Shown: positions 7,376-14,898 of the stretch, piece by piece
Numbering within the stretch: position 1 is the first letter of the stretch
How the letters are laid out: the number at the start of each line of letters is the position of its first letter
Assembly (NCBI GenBank): GCA_040768845.1
Contig: JAXGME010000002.1
Span: forward strand, 434,001-498,000
Origin: JAEZHK01 sp040768845
GTDB lineage: Bacteria; Bacillota; Clostridia; Christensenellales; Aristaeellaceae
DNA: 64,000 nt
Direction of reading: 5' to 3'
The notes under the pieces: model-generated
Told to the model about the DNA's origin: nothing
What the model saw: only the letters and a program-made list of their open reading frames with translations
Database searches by the model: none
Made by a program: the position numbers and the translations under genes

Positions 7376-9321
7376 CAGCGGATCTCCATGCCGCTGGGAA
7401 AGCCGCCCTCGATGGTGGCGAGTTTCAGCCGGCCCTCGCTGTCCTCCGCGCACAGAAGCATGCCCTGGCTCATCACGCCGCGCATCTTGCGGGGTGCCAG
7501 GTTCGCCACCAGCACCACGGTCTTGCCCACCATCTCCTCCGGGGTGTAACTTTTGGCGATGCCGGAGAGGACGGTGCGCGTTTCATTTCCCACCTCGAGG
7601 GTGGACTTGAGCAGCTTGTCGCTGCCCGCCACCCGCTCGCAGGCCACCACCTTCGCGGTGCGCAGGGAAACCTTCAAAAAGTCGTCGATGGTGATCTCCC
7701 GCGGCGCTTTGGGCTCCGGCTCGGGCTCGGGCTTGGGTTCCGGCGCGGCCTCCTCCTTCGGGGAGAGCAGCGCCATTTCCCTGGCCACGTCGATGCGGGG
7801 GAACAGCGCCTCGCCCTTTTTCACCACGGTGCCCGGCGCCAGGCGCCCGAAGGCGGCGAGGCTCTGCCACGACTTGAGGGCGGGGTCGGTCACGCCCAGT
7901 TGGGCAAAGATGCGCCCCGGCGTTTGGGGCATGGCGGCTTCAATGAGCACCGCCACGCCGCGCACGCACTCGGCAAGGGTGTACAAAACGGTCCTGAGCC
8001 GATCGCGGCCCTCCTCGGTCTTGCCCAGAATCCACGGGGTGGTCTGGTCAATGTAGCGGTTCAAATCGCCCACCAGCTTCCACACGTCGGCCAGGGCCAC
8101 GGAGAACTGCAGCTCGTTCATGTGCTTTTCATACAGCGCCGGCAGCGCCAGGTACTTTTCGCGCAGCGCGGCCTCCAGCTCCGTCTCCGGGCCGGGGGCG
8201 GGCACCGCGCCGTCAAAGTATTTTTCGATCATCGCCACAGTGCGGGACACCAGATTGCCCAGGTCGTTGGCCAGATCCGCGTTCATGCGGGTCAGGATGG
8301 TCTCCAGCGTACAGTTGCCGTCCGCGCCGAAGGGCATCTCGCGCAGCAGGTAGTACCGGAGCGCGTCGGCGCCGAAGCGCTCCACCAGCGGCAGCGGGTA
8401 GACCACGTTGCCCTTGGACTTGCTCATCTTGTCGGCGCCAAACATCAGCCAGCCGTGGGCGAACACGTGCTTGGGCAGCGGCAGCCCCAGCGCGTGCAGC
8501 ATGATGGGCCAGTAGATGGTGTGGAAGCGGATGATGTCCTTGCCCATCAGGTGCACGTCGCAGGGCCAGTACTTTTGGAGGAGCGAATCGTCCCCGGAGC
8601 CGTAGCCCAGCGCGGTGATGTAATTGGACAGCGCGTCGATCCACACGTAGATCACGTGCTTCGGGTCAAAGTCCACCGGGATGCCCCACTTGAAGGACGT
8701 GCGGCTGACGCACAGGTCCTGAAGGCCGGGGCGCAGGAAATTGGACAGCATCTCGTTGGCGCGGGAGGGGGGCTGGATGAAGTCCGGATGGGTTTCGATG
8801 TAGTCGATCAGCCAGTCCTGGTACTTGGACATTCTGAAAAAGTAGCTCTCCTCGCGGGTGGGCTCCACGGGGCGGCCGCAGTCCGGACAGCAGCCGTCCT
8901 TGAGCTGGGTGGGCGTCCAGAAGGATTCGCAGGGCGTGCAGTAAAGGCCCTCGTACTCGCTTTTGTAGATGTCGCCCTGATCGTAGAAGGTGCGGAAGAT
9001 CTTCTGCACGGCCTTCTCGTGGCGATGGTCGGTGGTGCGGATGAAGTCGTCGTACTCGATCTCCATGGCAGCCCACAGGTCCTTGATGCCGGCCACGATC
9101 TCGTCCACAAAGGCCTTGGGGGTCTTGCCGGCGGCCTCGGCCTTGCGCTCGATCTTCTGGCCGTGCTCGTCGGTGCCGGTCAGAAAGTAGGCGTCGTAGC
9201 CGGTCTGGCGCTTGAAGCGGGTCATGGCGTCGGCGGCGACGGTGGTATAGGTGTTGCCGATGTGCAGCCGGTCGCTGGGGTAATAAATGGGCGTGGTGAT
9301 GTAGAACGTGGGCTTTGCCAT
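7375..9321 (-). CDS. metG: Methionyl-tRNA synthetase
   Basis: This 648-residue class I synthetase charges tRNA-Met. It shows the HIGH-like signature RLHIGNTY near residue 23 and the KMSKS loop GADKMSKSKGN near 300. A zinc-binding knuckle with CxxC pairs (YCTPCES, CCPDCGR) lies near 127-147. A C-terminal EMAP/OB tRNA-binding domain (DFLKVSLRTAKVVACERV) is the dimerising form typical of Bacillota. A Pro/Glu-rich linker precedes that domain. The ATG at 9321 has GGGAGGG 6 bases upstream. A methionine T-box leader lies immediately upstream, so expression should rise when uncharged tRNA-Met accumulates. Confidence 0.97.
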   Translation of the reverse strand: MAKPTFYITTPIYYPSDRLHIGNTYTTVAADAMTRFKRQTGYDAYFLTGTDEHGQKIERKAEAAGKTPKAFVDEIVAGIKDLWAAMEIEYDDFIRTTDHRHEKAVQKIFRTFYDQGDIYKSEYEGLYCTPCESFWTPTQLKDGCCPDCGRPVEPTREESYFFRMSKYQDWLIDYIETHPDFIQPPSRANEMLSNFLRPGLQDLCVSRTSFKWGIPVDFDPKHVIYVWIDALSNYITALGYGSGDDSLLQKYWPCDVHLMGKDIIRFHTIYWPIMLHALGLPLPKHVFAHGWLMFGADKMSKSKGNVVYPLPLVERFGADALRYYLLREMPFGADGNCTLETILTRMNADLANDLGNLVSRTVAMIEKYFDGAVPAPGPETELEAALREKYLALPALYEKHMNELQFSVALADVWKLVGDLNRYIDQTTPWILGKTEEGRDRLRTVLYTLAECVRGVAVLIEAAMPQTPGRIFAQLGVTDPALKSWQSLAAFGRLAPGTVVKKGEALFPRIDVAREMALLSPKEEAAPEPKPEPEPEPKAPREITIDDFLKVSLRTAKVVACERVAGSDKLLKSTLEVGNETRTVLSGIAKSYTPEEMVGKTVVLVANLAPRKMRGVMSQGMLLCAEDSEGRLKLATIEGGFPSGMEIR

Positions 9322-9344
9322 GGAATTCCCTCCCGATAAAAGTC

Positions 9345-9592
9345 GATAAAAACCGCCCCTCGCTTCCTGCGAGGGGCGTCGAAACGCGGTACCACCCTGC
9401 TTCGCCCGCCTTTGGCGGGCCTTGCGGCCGACAAATATCGGCCCGGCCTGTAACGGGACCGCCCGGGCGCGGCTCAACGGTCACCGCGCCGGCTCCGGAT
9501 CCATGTTCACGCGGGCGCTGGCCGCCGGCTCACACCAAACCCGGCTCTCTTGAGGCCCCGCTTTGCGCTACTCTATCCTTCGCTGCCTTTTC
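9345..9592 (-). promoter_or_regulatory. Methionine T-box riboswitch leader of metG
   Basis: The minus-strand leader carries the T-box core GGGTGGTACCGCG at 9385-9397. Stem I shows the distal signature AGAGAGCCGG followed by GGTTTGGTG-like sequence and a second GAGCCGG near 9520-9550. The specifier loop reads GAACATGGA with the Met codon ATG at 9502-9504. A terminator follows the T-box. Uncharged tRNA-Met pairs with the specifier and with the T-box bulge, favouring the antiterminator and metG expression. This fills most of the 324-base stretch between queH and metG. Confidence 0.95.
9346..9378 (-). terminator. T-box-controlled terminator upstream of metG
   Basis: On the minus strand, arms at 9369-9378 and 9354-9363 pair perfectly (CGCCCCTCGC/GCGAGGGGCG) around a 5-base loop. 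The U-tract GGTTTTTAT follows. It is mutually exclusive with the antiterminator formed by the T-box at 9385-9397. Confidence 0.9.
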
Positions 9593-9597
9593 CTGCG

Positions 9598-9626
9598 ATT
9601 ATAGAGGGTTTTCGCGCCGTTGTCAA
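9598..9626 (-). promoter_or_regulatory. Consensus sigma-A promoter of metG
   Basis: TTGACA (9621-9626) and TATAAT (9598-9603) are both perfect and 17 bases apart. Transcription would begin near 9591, at the foot of T-box stem I. Confidence 0.92.
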
Positions 9627-9645
9627 CCGCAATCGCGCAAAGACG

Positions 9646-10194
9646 CTATTCGCCCAGCTCCGACGCCCGGGGGCGATAGCGCTCCTCCTCGCTGAACACG
9701 CACCCGCAGTACTTTTGCATGTACAGCGCCAGCGCCCGCGCGCGCCGCTGCCCCTCGCGGAAGCGGGGCCGGAAGTCGCGCTCCAGAAATTCCACGCCGT
9801 GGGCGCGGGCGGCGCGCCGGCCGGTCTCCGCCAGCAGTTCGTGATTCTGGTAGGGGCTGATAAAGAGCGTCGTGGTGAAGGCCTCGAAGCCGTGGGCCGC
9901 GGCAAAGCCCGCCGCCGCGTCGAGGCGCATGGCGTAGCAGGCGCCGCAGCGGTCGTCAAGATTTCCCGAAACCGCGCCCACAAAGTCCCGCAGGCCGTAG
10001 CGGTCGTGGCCCAGAAGGGGCAAATCCACCGTCTGGGCATAGCCCTTCAGCGCGTCCAGCCGCGCCCGGTACTCCGTGACCGGATGGATGTTGGGGTTGA
10101 ACCAGAACCCGGCCAGTTCCTGGCCCTCCGCCCGGAGCGCGTCAATGCATTCGATGGCGCAGGGCGCGCAGCAGATGTGCAAAAGCGTCTTCAT
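9646..10194 (-). CDS. queH: Epoxyqueuosine reductase QueH
   Basis: This 182-residue DUF208 protein is the non-homologous replacement for QueG that reduces epoxyqueuosine to queuosine in tRNA. It has the conserved cysteines HICCAPC (Cys8, Cys9, Cys12), DDRCGACYAMRL in the middle, and YMQKYCGCVFS near the C-terminus, which bind an iron-sulfur cluster and a second iron. The ATG at 10194 overlaps the tdk stop (ATGA), indicating coupling. The metG promoter begins just after its stop codon. Confidence 0.93.
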   Translation of the reverse strand: MKTLLHICCAPCAIECIDALRAEGQELAGFWFNPNIHPVTEYRARLDALKGYAQTVDLPLLGHDRYGLRDFVGAVSGNLDDRCGACYAMRLDAAAGFAAAHGFEAFTTTLFISPYQNHELLAETGRRAARAHGVEFLERDFRPRFREGQRRARALALYMQKYCGCVFSEEERYRPRASELGE

Positions 10195-10769
10195 CGCGTT
10201 TTCCCTTCCGCCGGATGATCGCCGAGATTTCCCTCCGCCCAATGCTTGCGGCAAAGCGCCGTATAGCTCTCGTTGCCGCCCAGCACGATCTGCGCGCCCT
10301 CTTTGACCACGCGGCCGCTTTCGATGCGCGCGTTCATGGTGGCCTTGCGCCCGCACCAGCACACGGTCTTGACCTCCTCGATGGAGTCCGCCCAGGCGAG
10401 CAGCCACATGCTGCCCTCGAACAGGTTGCCGCGAAAGTCCGCCCTGAGGCCGTAGCACACCACGGGAACGCCCGCCTCGTCCACGATCCTCACCAGCTTT
10501 TCCACCTGCGCCTTGGTAAGGAACTGGGCCTCGTCCACCACCAGGCAGTCGTAGCGGGCGACGTCGATGGAATCGATGTCCTCCATGTAGGCGCACTCCG
10601 CCGTAAGGCCCGACCGGGACGCGACGGTGGCCACGCCGTCCCGCTCCTCGATGGCGGGCTTGAGCATCAGCGCCCGCTGTCCGCGCTCGTGATAATTGTA
10701 GACGACCATGATGGCGTTGGCGGTCTTGGACGACCCCATCGCGCCATACCGGAAATACAGCTTCGCCAT
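10191..10769 (-). CDS. tdk: Thymidine kinase
   Basis: This type II thymidine kinase phosphorylates thymidine for salvage. It has 192 residues, with the P-loop GAMGSSKT at 9-16 and the catalytic-acid block CLVVDEAQFL near 86. A CWCGRKATMNAR segment holds part of the zinc-ribbon lasso, and its second pair of cysteines is not complete. The start is an ATG with GGAGGG 6 bases upstream; an in-frame extension upstream is not needed. It is divergent from tmcAL and coupled to queH. Confidence 0.93.
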   Translation of the reverse strand: MAKLYFRYGAMGSSKTANAIMVVYNYHERGQRALMLKPAIEERDGVATVASRSGLTAECAYMEDIDSIDVARYDCLVVDEAQFLTKAQVEKLVRIVDEAGVPVVCYGLRADFRGNLFEGSMWLLAWADSIEEVKTVCWCGRKATMNARIESGRVVKEGAQIVLGGNESYTALCRKHWAEGNLGDHPAEGKTR

Positions 10770-10817
10770 GGAAACCCTCCGCCCTTGGTATTCTCCCCAC
10801 AATTCGACGCGCTTTGC

Positions 10818-10852
10818 TTGCTTTCCTCCCCCGAAGGCGATAAAATATCGCC
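10818..10852 (+). promoter_or_regulatory. Putative tmcAL promoter overlapped by an inverted repeat
   Basis: TTGCTT (10818-10823) and TAAAAT (10841-10846) are 17 bases apart. A perfect inverted repeat, GGCGATA-AAA-TATCGCC (10836-10852), covers the -10 box. It could be a repressor site or an RNA hairpin at the start of the transcript. Confidence 0.5.
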
Positions 10853-10868
10853 ATCAGGGGGTGAAGAC

Positions 10869-12062
10869 ATGCGCGTAGCGGGCGTCATCGCGGAATACAA
10901 CCCGTTCCACAACGGGCACCGGCATCACCTTAACGAAACGCGGCGCGCCACCAAATGCGATTATCTGGTGGTGGCGCTCTCCGGCGCGTTCACGCAGCGG
11001 GGCGAGCCGGCGCTCGTCGACAAGTGGACGAGGGCGCAGATGGCGCTCTCCGGCGGCGCGGACCTGGTGGTGGAACTGCCCGCCGTGTTCGCGGTCCGCA
11101 CGGCGGACCACTTCGCCCGGGGCGGCGTGGAACTCATCTCCGCGCTGGGGGCGGAATGGATCTCCTTTGGCAGCGAAACGGGGAGCCTCCGCGCCCTCAA
11201 CGAAATGAGCCGCGTGCTGGCCGAGGAACCGCCCGCCCTCCGGTCGGCGATCCGTGCGCGCCTGGCCGAGGGCAAGAGCCACGCCCGCGCCCGGGGCGAA
11301 GCGCTGGCGGAATATCTGAATCTGCCCGCCGCCTCGGTCAACGCCCCCAACACGGTGCTGGCGCTGGAATACCTGAAGGCCAACCGCGCGCTGGAGAAGC
11401 CGATGAAGGTGGCGGTGATCCGGCGCACCGGCGCCGGCTACCATTCCCGGGAGCTGGGCCCCACGGCCTCCGCCAGCGCCATCCGCGCGGCCCTGCGCGA
11501 CGGGCGGGAGCGGGAAGCCTTCGCCGCCATGCCGGAAACCTCCGCGCAGCTGATCCGGGAGGCCGGGCCGGACGCCATGGCGCGCCCGGACGCGCTGGAC
11601 AGCCTGCTTCTGTACCGGCTTCGGTCGCTGGAAGCGGCGCAGATCGCCGCGCTGCCCGACGTGAGCGAGGGCCTCGAGATGCGGGTCAAGCGGCTGAGCG
11701 CTCAGGCGCCGGACCGCGAGGCGCTGCTTTCGGCGCTCAAGTGCAAGCGCTACACCATGGCGCGGCTGAGCCGCCTGTGCGTGCACGCGCTCATCGGCAT
11801 GGACCGGGCGCTGACGGACGCGGTGGTGTGCCCGCCTTATGCGCGGGTGCTGGGTTTCCGGGACCGGGCGCGGCCGCTGATCCGGGAGATCGCCAGCTAC
11901 GGCCGCCTTCCGCTGGTGTCCTCGGCCGTTTCCCTCTCCGGCGATCCCTGCTTCCGGATGGAGTGCCGCGCCACCGACGTATGGGGGCTGGCCACCGGCG
12001 ACCCCCGCCTGCGCCGCGCAGGGCGGGATTTCACCGAGAAGATCCGCATTCTGACGGAATGA
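10869..12062 (+). CDS. tmcAL: tRNA(Met) cytidine acetate ligase TmcAL
   Basis: TmcAL makes N4-acetylcytidine at the wobble position of elongator tRNA-Met from acetate and ATP. The 397-residue protein begins MRVAGVIAEYNPFHNGHRHH, with the nucleotidyltransferase HxGH signature at residues 14-17. Further family blocks are ALSGAFTQRGEPALVDKWTR and the RRTGAGYHS segment. The ATG at 10869 follows AGGGGGTG at suitable spacing; an upstream in-frame extension has no binding site. The gene is divergent from tdk. Its placement near metG and queH groups several tRNA functions. Confidence 0.93.
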   Translation: MRVAGVIAEYNPFHNGHRHHLNETRRATKCDYLVVALSGAFTQRGEPALVDKWTRAQMALSGGADLVVELPAVFAVRTADHFARGGVELISALGAEWISFGSETGSLRALNEMSRVLAEEPPALRSAIRARLAEGKSHARARGEALAEYLNLPAASVNAPNTVLALEYLKANRALEKPMKVAVIRRTGAGYHSRELGPTASASAIRAALRDGREREAFAAMPETSAQLIREAGPDAMARPDALDSLLLYRLRSLEAAQIAALPDVSEGLEMRVKRLSAQAPDREALLSALKCKRYTMARLSRLCVHALIGMDRALTDAVVCPPYARVLGFRDRARPLIREIASYGRLPLVSSAVSLSGDPCFRMECRATDVWGLATGDPRLRRAGRDFTEKIRILTE

Positions 12063-12068
12063 CCCGCC

Positions 12069-12102
12069 CGGGCGCAAAAGCGCCGGCCCCGGCGCGGGCC
12101 GG
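12069..12102. other. Hairpins between convergent genes
   Basis: Two adjacent stems, GGCGC-AAAA-GCGCC (12071-12084) and CCGGCCC/GGGCCGG (12083-12102), lie between tmcAL and the convergent secreted-protein gene. Neither has a T-tract, so a terminator function is only a guess. Confidence 0.35.
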
Positions 12103-12130
12103 GACCGGCGAATGGCTGCCTCGGAAGCCG

Positions 12131-12727
12131 TCAGCCGATCTTCTTGATCGACGCGATCATCTGGCCCACCTGGGTGTATTCGTCATCGGTCTGGTAGGAG
12201 ATCATGATGTCGTAGAAAGCGCCGGTTTCCGACGACAGCGTGACGTCAATGCCCGTTTCGTCGATGCGGTAGACCAGTACCTGAACGCCGCCCACTTCCC
12301 CCAGCGTGACCTCGGTCATGTCGCCGTCGGCCTTGTAGGAGTCGTACAGGGACTGAAGGCTGTCCCCCTCCCGGGGATACTTGTAGACGTCCATGCCCAT
12401 GGTGTCACTGTAGGCGGAGAACAAAAGCCCGTCCGCCAGGTCCTGCTGGTCCACGTCGATGGATTCCATCGCCGGCGGACAGAGGATGGTGTACTGGCCG
12501 TCGATGGTGACGGTGCCGTCCGCCGCCCGGGTGGACGCCACGTTGGGCGTCATGGTCTGGCTCGGGGTCGGATCCTCCCCTTCGCCGAAGCTTTCATCCT
12601 CCGCGGCCTCGTCGGGGCTCAGGGTCTCCTCCGCCTGCGGGGCAGCGGCCGGTTCTTCGGCCGCCGCGGTCAGGGTCAGGCCCGCCGTCATGAGAAGCGC
12701 CAACAGAATGCACAGTCCCTTTTTCAT
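12131..12727 (-). CDS. Secreted protein of unknown function
   Basis: The 198-residue protein has a clear signal peptide: MKKGLCILLALLMTAGLTL followed by a TAAAEE cleavage region. An acidic, Pro/Thr-rich linker runs to about residue 65. A compact domain of about 130 residues follows (TVTIDGQYTILCPPAMESID to MIASIKKIG). The final domain looks like a small alpha/beta module, but I do not recognise its family. The ATG has GGGAGG 9 bases upstream and lies 5 bases after the stop of the zinc-ribbon gene, so it is the last gene of a four-gene operon. Confidence 0.85.
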   Translation of the reverse strand: MKKGLCILLALLMTAGLTLTAAAEEPAAAPQAEETLSPDEAAEDESFGEGEDPTPSQTMTPNVASTRAADGTVTIDGQYTILCPPAMESIDVDQQDLADGLLFSAYSDTMGMDVYKYPREGDSLQSLYDSYKADGDMTEVTLGEVGGVQVLVYRIDETGIDVTLSSETGAFYDIMISYQTDDEYTQVGQMIASIKKIG

Positions 12728-12732
12728 TCAAT

Positions 12733-14043
12733 TCAACCTCCCGAAGTGCCGGCGGGCGCCAGCGCGGCGTCGCCGGTCTGCTTATAGCCTTTCTCGCGCC
12801 ACTTTTCTGCGGCCGCGCCGTCTCCCATCACCGTATAGATGTCCACCAGTTGCTCGTAGGGCTGCGCCTCCGCGGGCTTCAGCTGAACGCAGATCATGTA
12901 GGCCTTGACCGCGTTTTCCCGGTCGCCGATCATGTCATAGGTCTGCCCCACCAGGAGCGCGTAGGCGTAATTGTCCGGGTCCAGCTTGAGCGCGTTGTGG
13001 TAGGCCGCGGCGGCGCGCGCCAACTGCCCGCCCGCGCGGTCCTGATCGCCCATCGCCTTATAGGCGGCGGCGGGGGCACCCAGGTTCCATCGGGCGCGGA
13101 AAATCTGCCCGCCCGGCATCCACATCATCCAGATGGCCACGATCACCGCGCCCGCAAGCACGGCCAGCGCCACAATGCCCTTGATGCGCCGCGACAGCGC
13201 CCGCTCCTCGGCGGCCTCGTCGTAAAAATTTTCCCTGGGCATCGCCAGATCTTCGAAGAAGAGATCGTTCTTGGACCGCTTCGCGGAGCGGAACGGGCCC
13301 GCCGGGCGGGTGGGCGGCCTGCGGGACGGCGGCGTGACTACGCCGCCGGAGGCGGTCACCGCTTTGCCGTGGGCGCTCCGGGGCAGCAGCCTGTCCGCGA
13401 TGCGTCCGCGGGGCGGCTTTTCGCCGCGATGATCCTCCGCGGCGTCCCGGCCCGGGCGGGCGGGCCGCGTCTGCTGCCGTCCGCTCCGCGCCGGCCGGGG
13501 ATCCGGGTCCTCCCCGTCAGGGTCATGCCGGGCATGCCGGCCGCCTTCCGGGTCCGCGCGGCGCCTCGGCGGGCGCACCCATTCATCGTCATCGTCGTAC
13601 CGGACGGCGGCCTTCTGCCGGCGCTCTATGCGGCCATCGGGGCTCCCGCCCCCGGTTTCCGGTGCGGATTCGGCAAATTCGGCCTGCTCGCCCCGGAGCG
13701 GCTGCGCCGGGTTGGCCGACAGCGGGCGCACCGTGCGGGCATCCTCCACGCGGTCATGCCGGGGCGGCCGCTGAAACATGCGGTGCATCGGGTCGGCCGC
13801 GGGCTCGGGTTCGCCGGCTTCGGATACGTCGGGTTCCGCGCCGTCGTCCCCGTCCGGGGCCTCGGGCGCGCCCTCCTCCGGCTCCGGCGGCGGGACGGCC
13901 GGGGCGATGGGCGCGGCAAACTCCGCGTCCGGCCGGGGCGCTTCCGGCGCGGCGGCCGGGTCAATCTCCGGCAGCTTCTCGCCGCACCAGGCGCAGAACC
14001 TGGCACCCTCCGGGCATTTCTTTCCGCAGGCGCTGCAGTACAT
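12733..14043 (-). CDS. Zinc-ribbon, single-pass membrane protein with TPR domain
   Basis: The 436-residue protein starts with a zinc ribbon, MYCSACGKKCPEGARFCAWC, giving two CxxC knuckles. A long disordered stretch rich in Pro, Arg, Asp and Glu runs from about 25 to 270. A transmembrane helix (GIVALAVLAGAVIVAIWMMW) lies near residue 290. The C-terminal 120 residues contain two to three TPR units (AAAAYHNALKLDPDNYAYAL, AVKAYMICVQLKPAEAQPYE). No enzymatic motif is visible. It sits between the HEAT-repeat gene and the secreted-protein gene. Confidence 0.85.
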   Translation of the reverse strand: MYCSACGKKCPEGARFCAWCGEKLPEIDPAAAPEAPRPDAEFAAPIAPAVPPPEPEEGAPEAPDGDDGAEPDVSEAGEPEPAADPMHRMFQRPPRHDRVEDARTVRPLSANPAQPLRGEQAEFAESAPETGGGSPDGRIERRQKAAVRYDDDDEWVRPPRRRADPEGGRHARHDPDGEDPDPRPARSGRQQTRPARPGRDAAEDHRGEKPPRGRIADRLLPRSAHGKAVTASGGVVTPPSRRPPTRPAGPFRSAKRSKNDLFFEDLAMPRENFYDEAAEERALSRRIKGIVALAVLAGAVIVAIWMMWMPGGQIFRARWNLGAPAAAYKAMGDQDRAGGQLARAAAAYHNALKLDPDNYAYALLVGQTYDMIGDRENAVKAYMICVQLKPAEAQPYEQLVDIYTVMGDGAAAEKWREKGYKQTGDAALAPAGTSGG

Positions 14044-14067
14044 TGGTCTTCCTCCAAGCGTCTCGCT

Positions 14068-14898
14068 TCAGCTCATGTTCTTGAGGGATTCGTAGGCGGG
14101 GTCGCCGTCAAAGCGGCGGTCGTCGTCGGGCGCCTCGCCGCCCAGCGCCTCAATGGCGTTGCGCACCTCGAGGTAGTCCAGATATCCCAGATCCGACAGC
14201 GCCAGAACCCGCCGGAGCGGCTCCAGCGCCCGCTCGTCGCCCAGCTTCGCCAGGTAGCTGGCGTAGAGGGCGCGCCGGTCGGCAAGGCGCAAAAAGCGCT
14301 CCGCCGTTACCGTATAGATGCGCTCGTCGCCGGGAAAGTTGCATAAAAGATCCAAATAGGTGTCCAGCGCCGCGTCCGAGGCGCCGTCCAGCCTTTCCAG
14401 CATGTGGGGCACGACGGCCTCGCCCAGCGCCATCAGAAGCTCCGCCGCCACATCCGCCAGTTCGTCCTGGTGCTCGCGTCGGTCGACGAGCGAAAGGGCG
14501 AGCGCCATCGGCTCCCGGGCGCCGAGCTCGATCAGAAGGTTCAGCGCCGTCATGCGCAGCGATTTGTCCGCGCCCTCGTCCGCGGCCAGCGCGGTCAGCG
14601 GCTTGGCCGCGGCGTCGCCCATGTCGTCCAGCCGCTCCAGCAGCGGATCGGGAACCGGGACGCCCGCGGCCTGGTATTCGCGCATCAGGCCGATCAGCGA
14701 TTCCGGGGTTTCAAATCCGGCGAAGTAGGCCTCGGGGGACAGGCCGCCCAGAAATTCCGCCGGGGCTTTCAGCCACGCCCGGTAGAGATCCGGCACTTCG
14801 GCCTCAATGGCGTCCAGGTTTTTTTCCGTCCTCATGCGCTCGTGGACCCACGCGTGGGCGTATTCCGCGAAAGCGCGGTCAAAATCAATCGGATTCAT
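14068..14898 (-). CDS. HEAT-repeat-like protein of unknown function
   Basis: The 276-residue protein begins MNPIDFDRAFAEYAHAWVHE. From residue 90 it contains successive helical pairs such as LLERLDDMGDAAAKPLTAL, VAAELLMALGEAVVPHMLE and LAKLGDERALEPLRRVLAL, which read as HEAT or PBS-lyase-like repeats. It has no signal peptide or transmembrane segment. The ATG at 14898 overlaps the stop of the TPR gene (ATGA) and has GGGGAGG close upstream; a longer frame upstream is unsupported. A scaffold role is the natural inference, with no partner known. Confidence 0.82.
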   Translation of the reverse strand: MNPIDFDRAFAEYAHAWVHERMRTEKNLDAIEAEVPDLYRAWLKAPAEFLGGLSPEAYFAGFETPESLIGLMREYQAAGVPVPDPLLERLDDMGDAAAKPLTALAADEGADKSLRMTALNLLIELGAREPMALALSLVDRREHQDELADVAAELLMALGEAVVPHMLERLDGASDAALDTYLDLLCNFPGDERIYTVTAERFLRLADRRALYASYLAKLGDERALEPLRRVLALSDLGYLDYLEVRNAIEALGGEAPDDDRRFDGDPAYESLKNMS

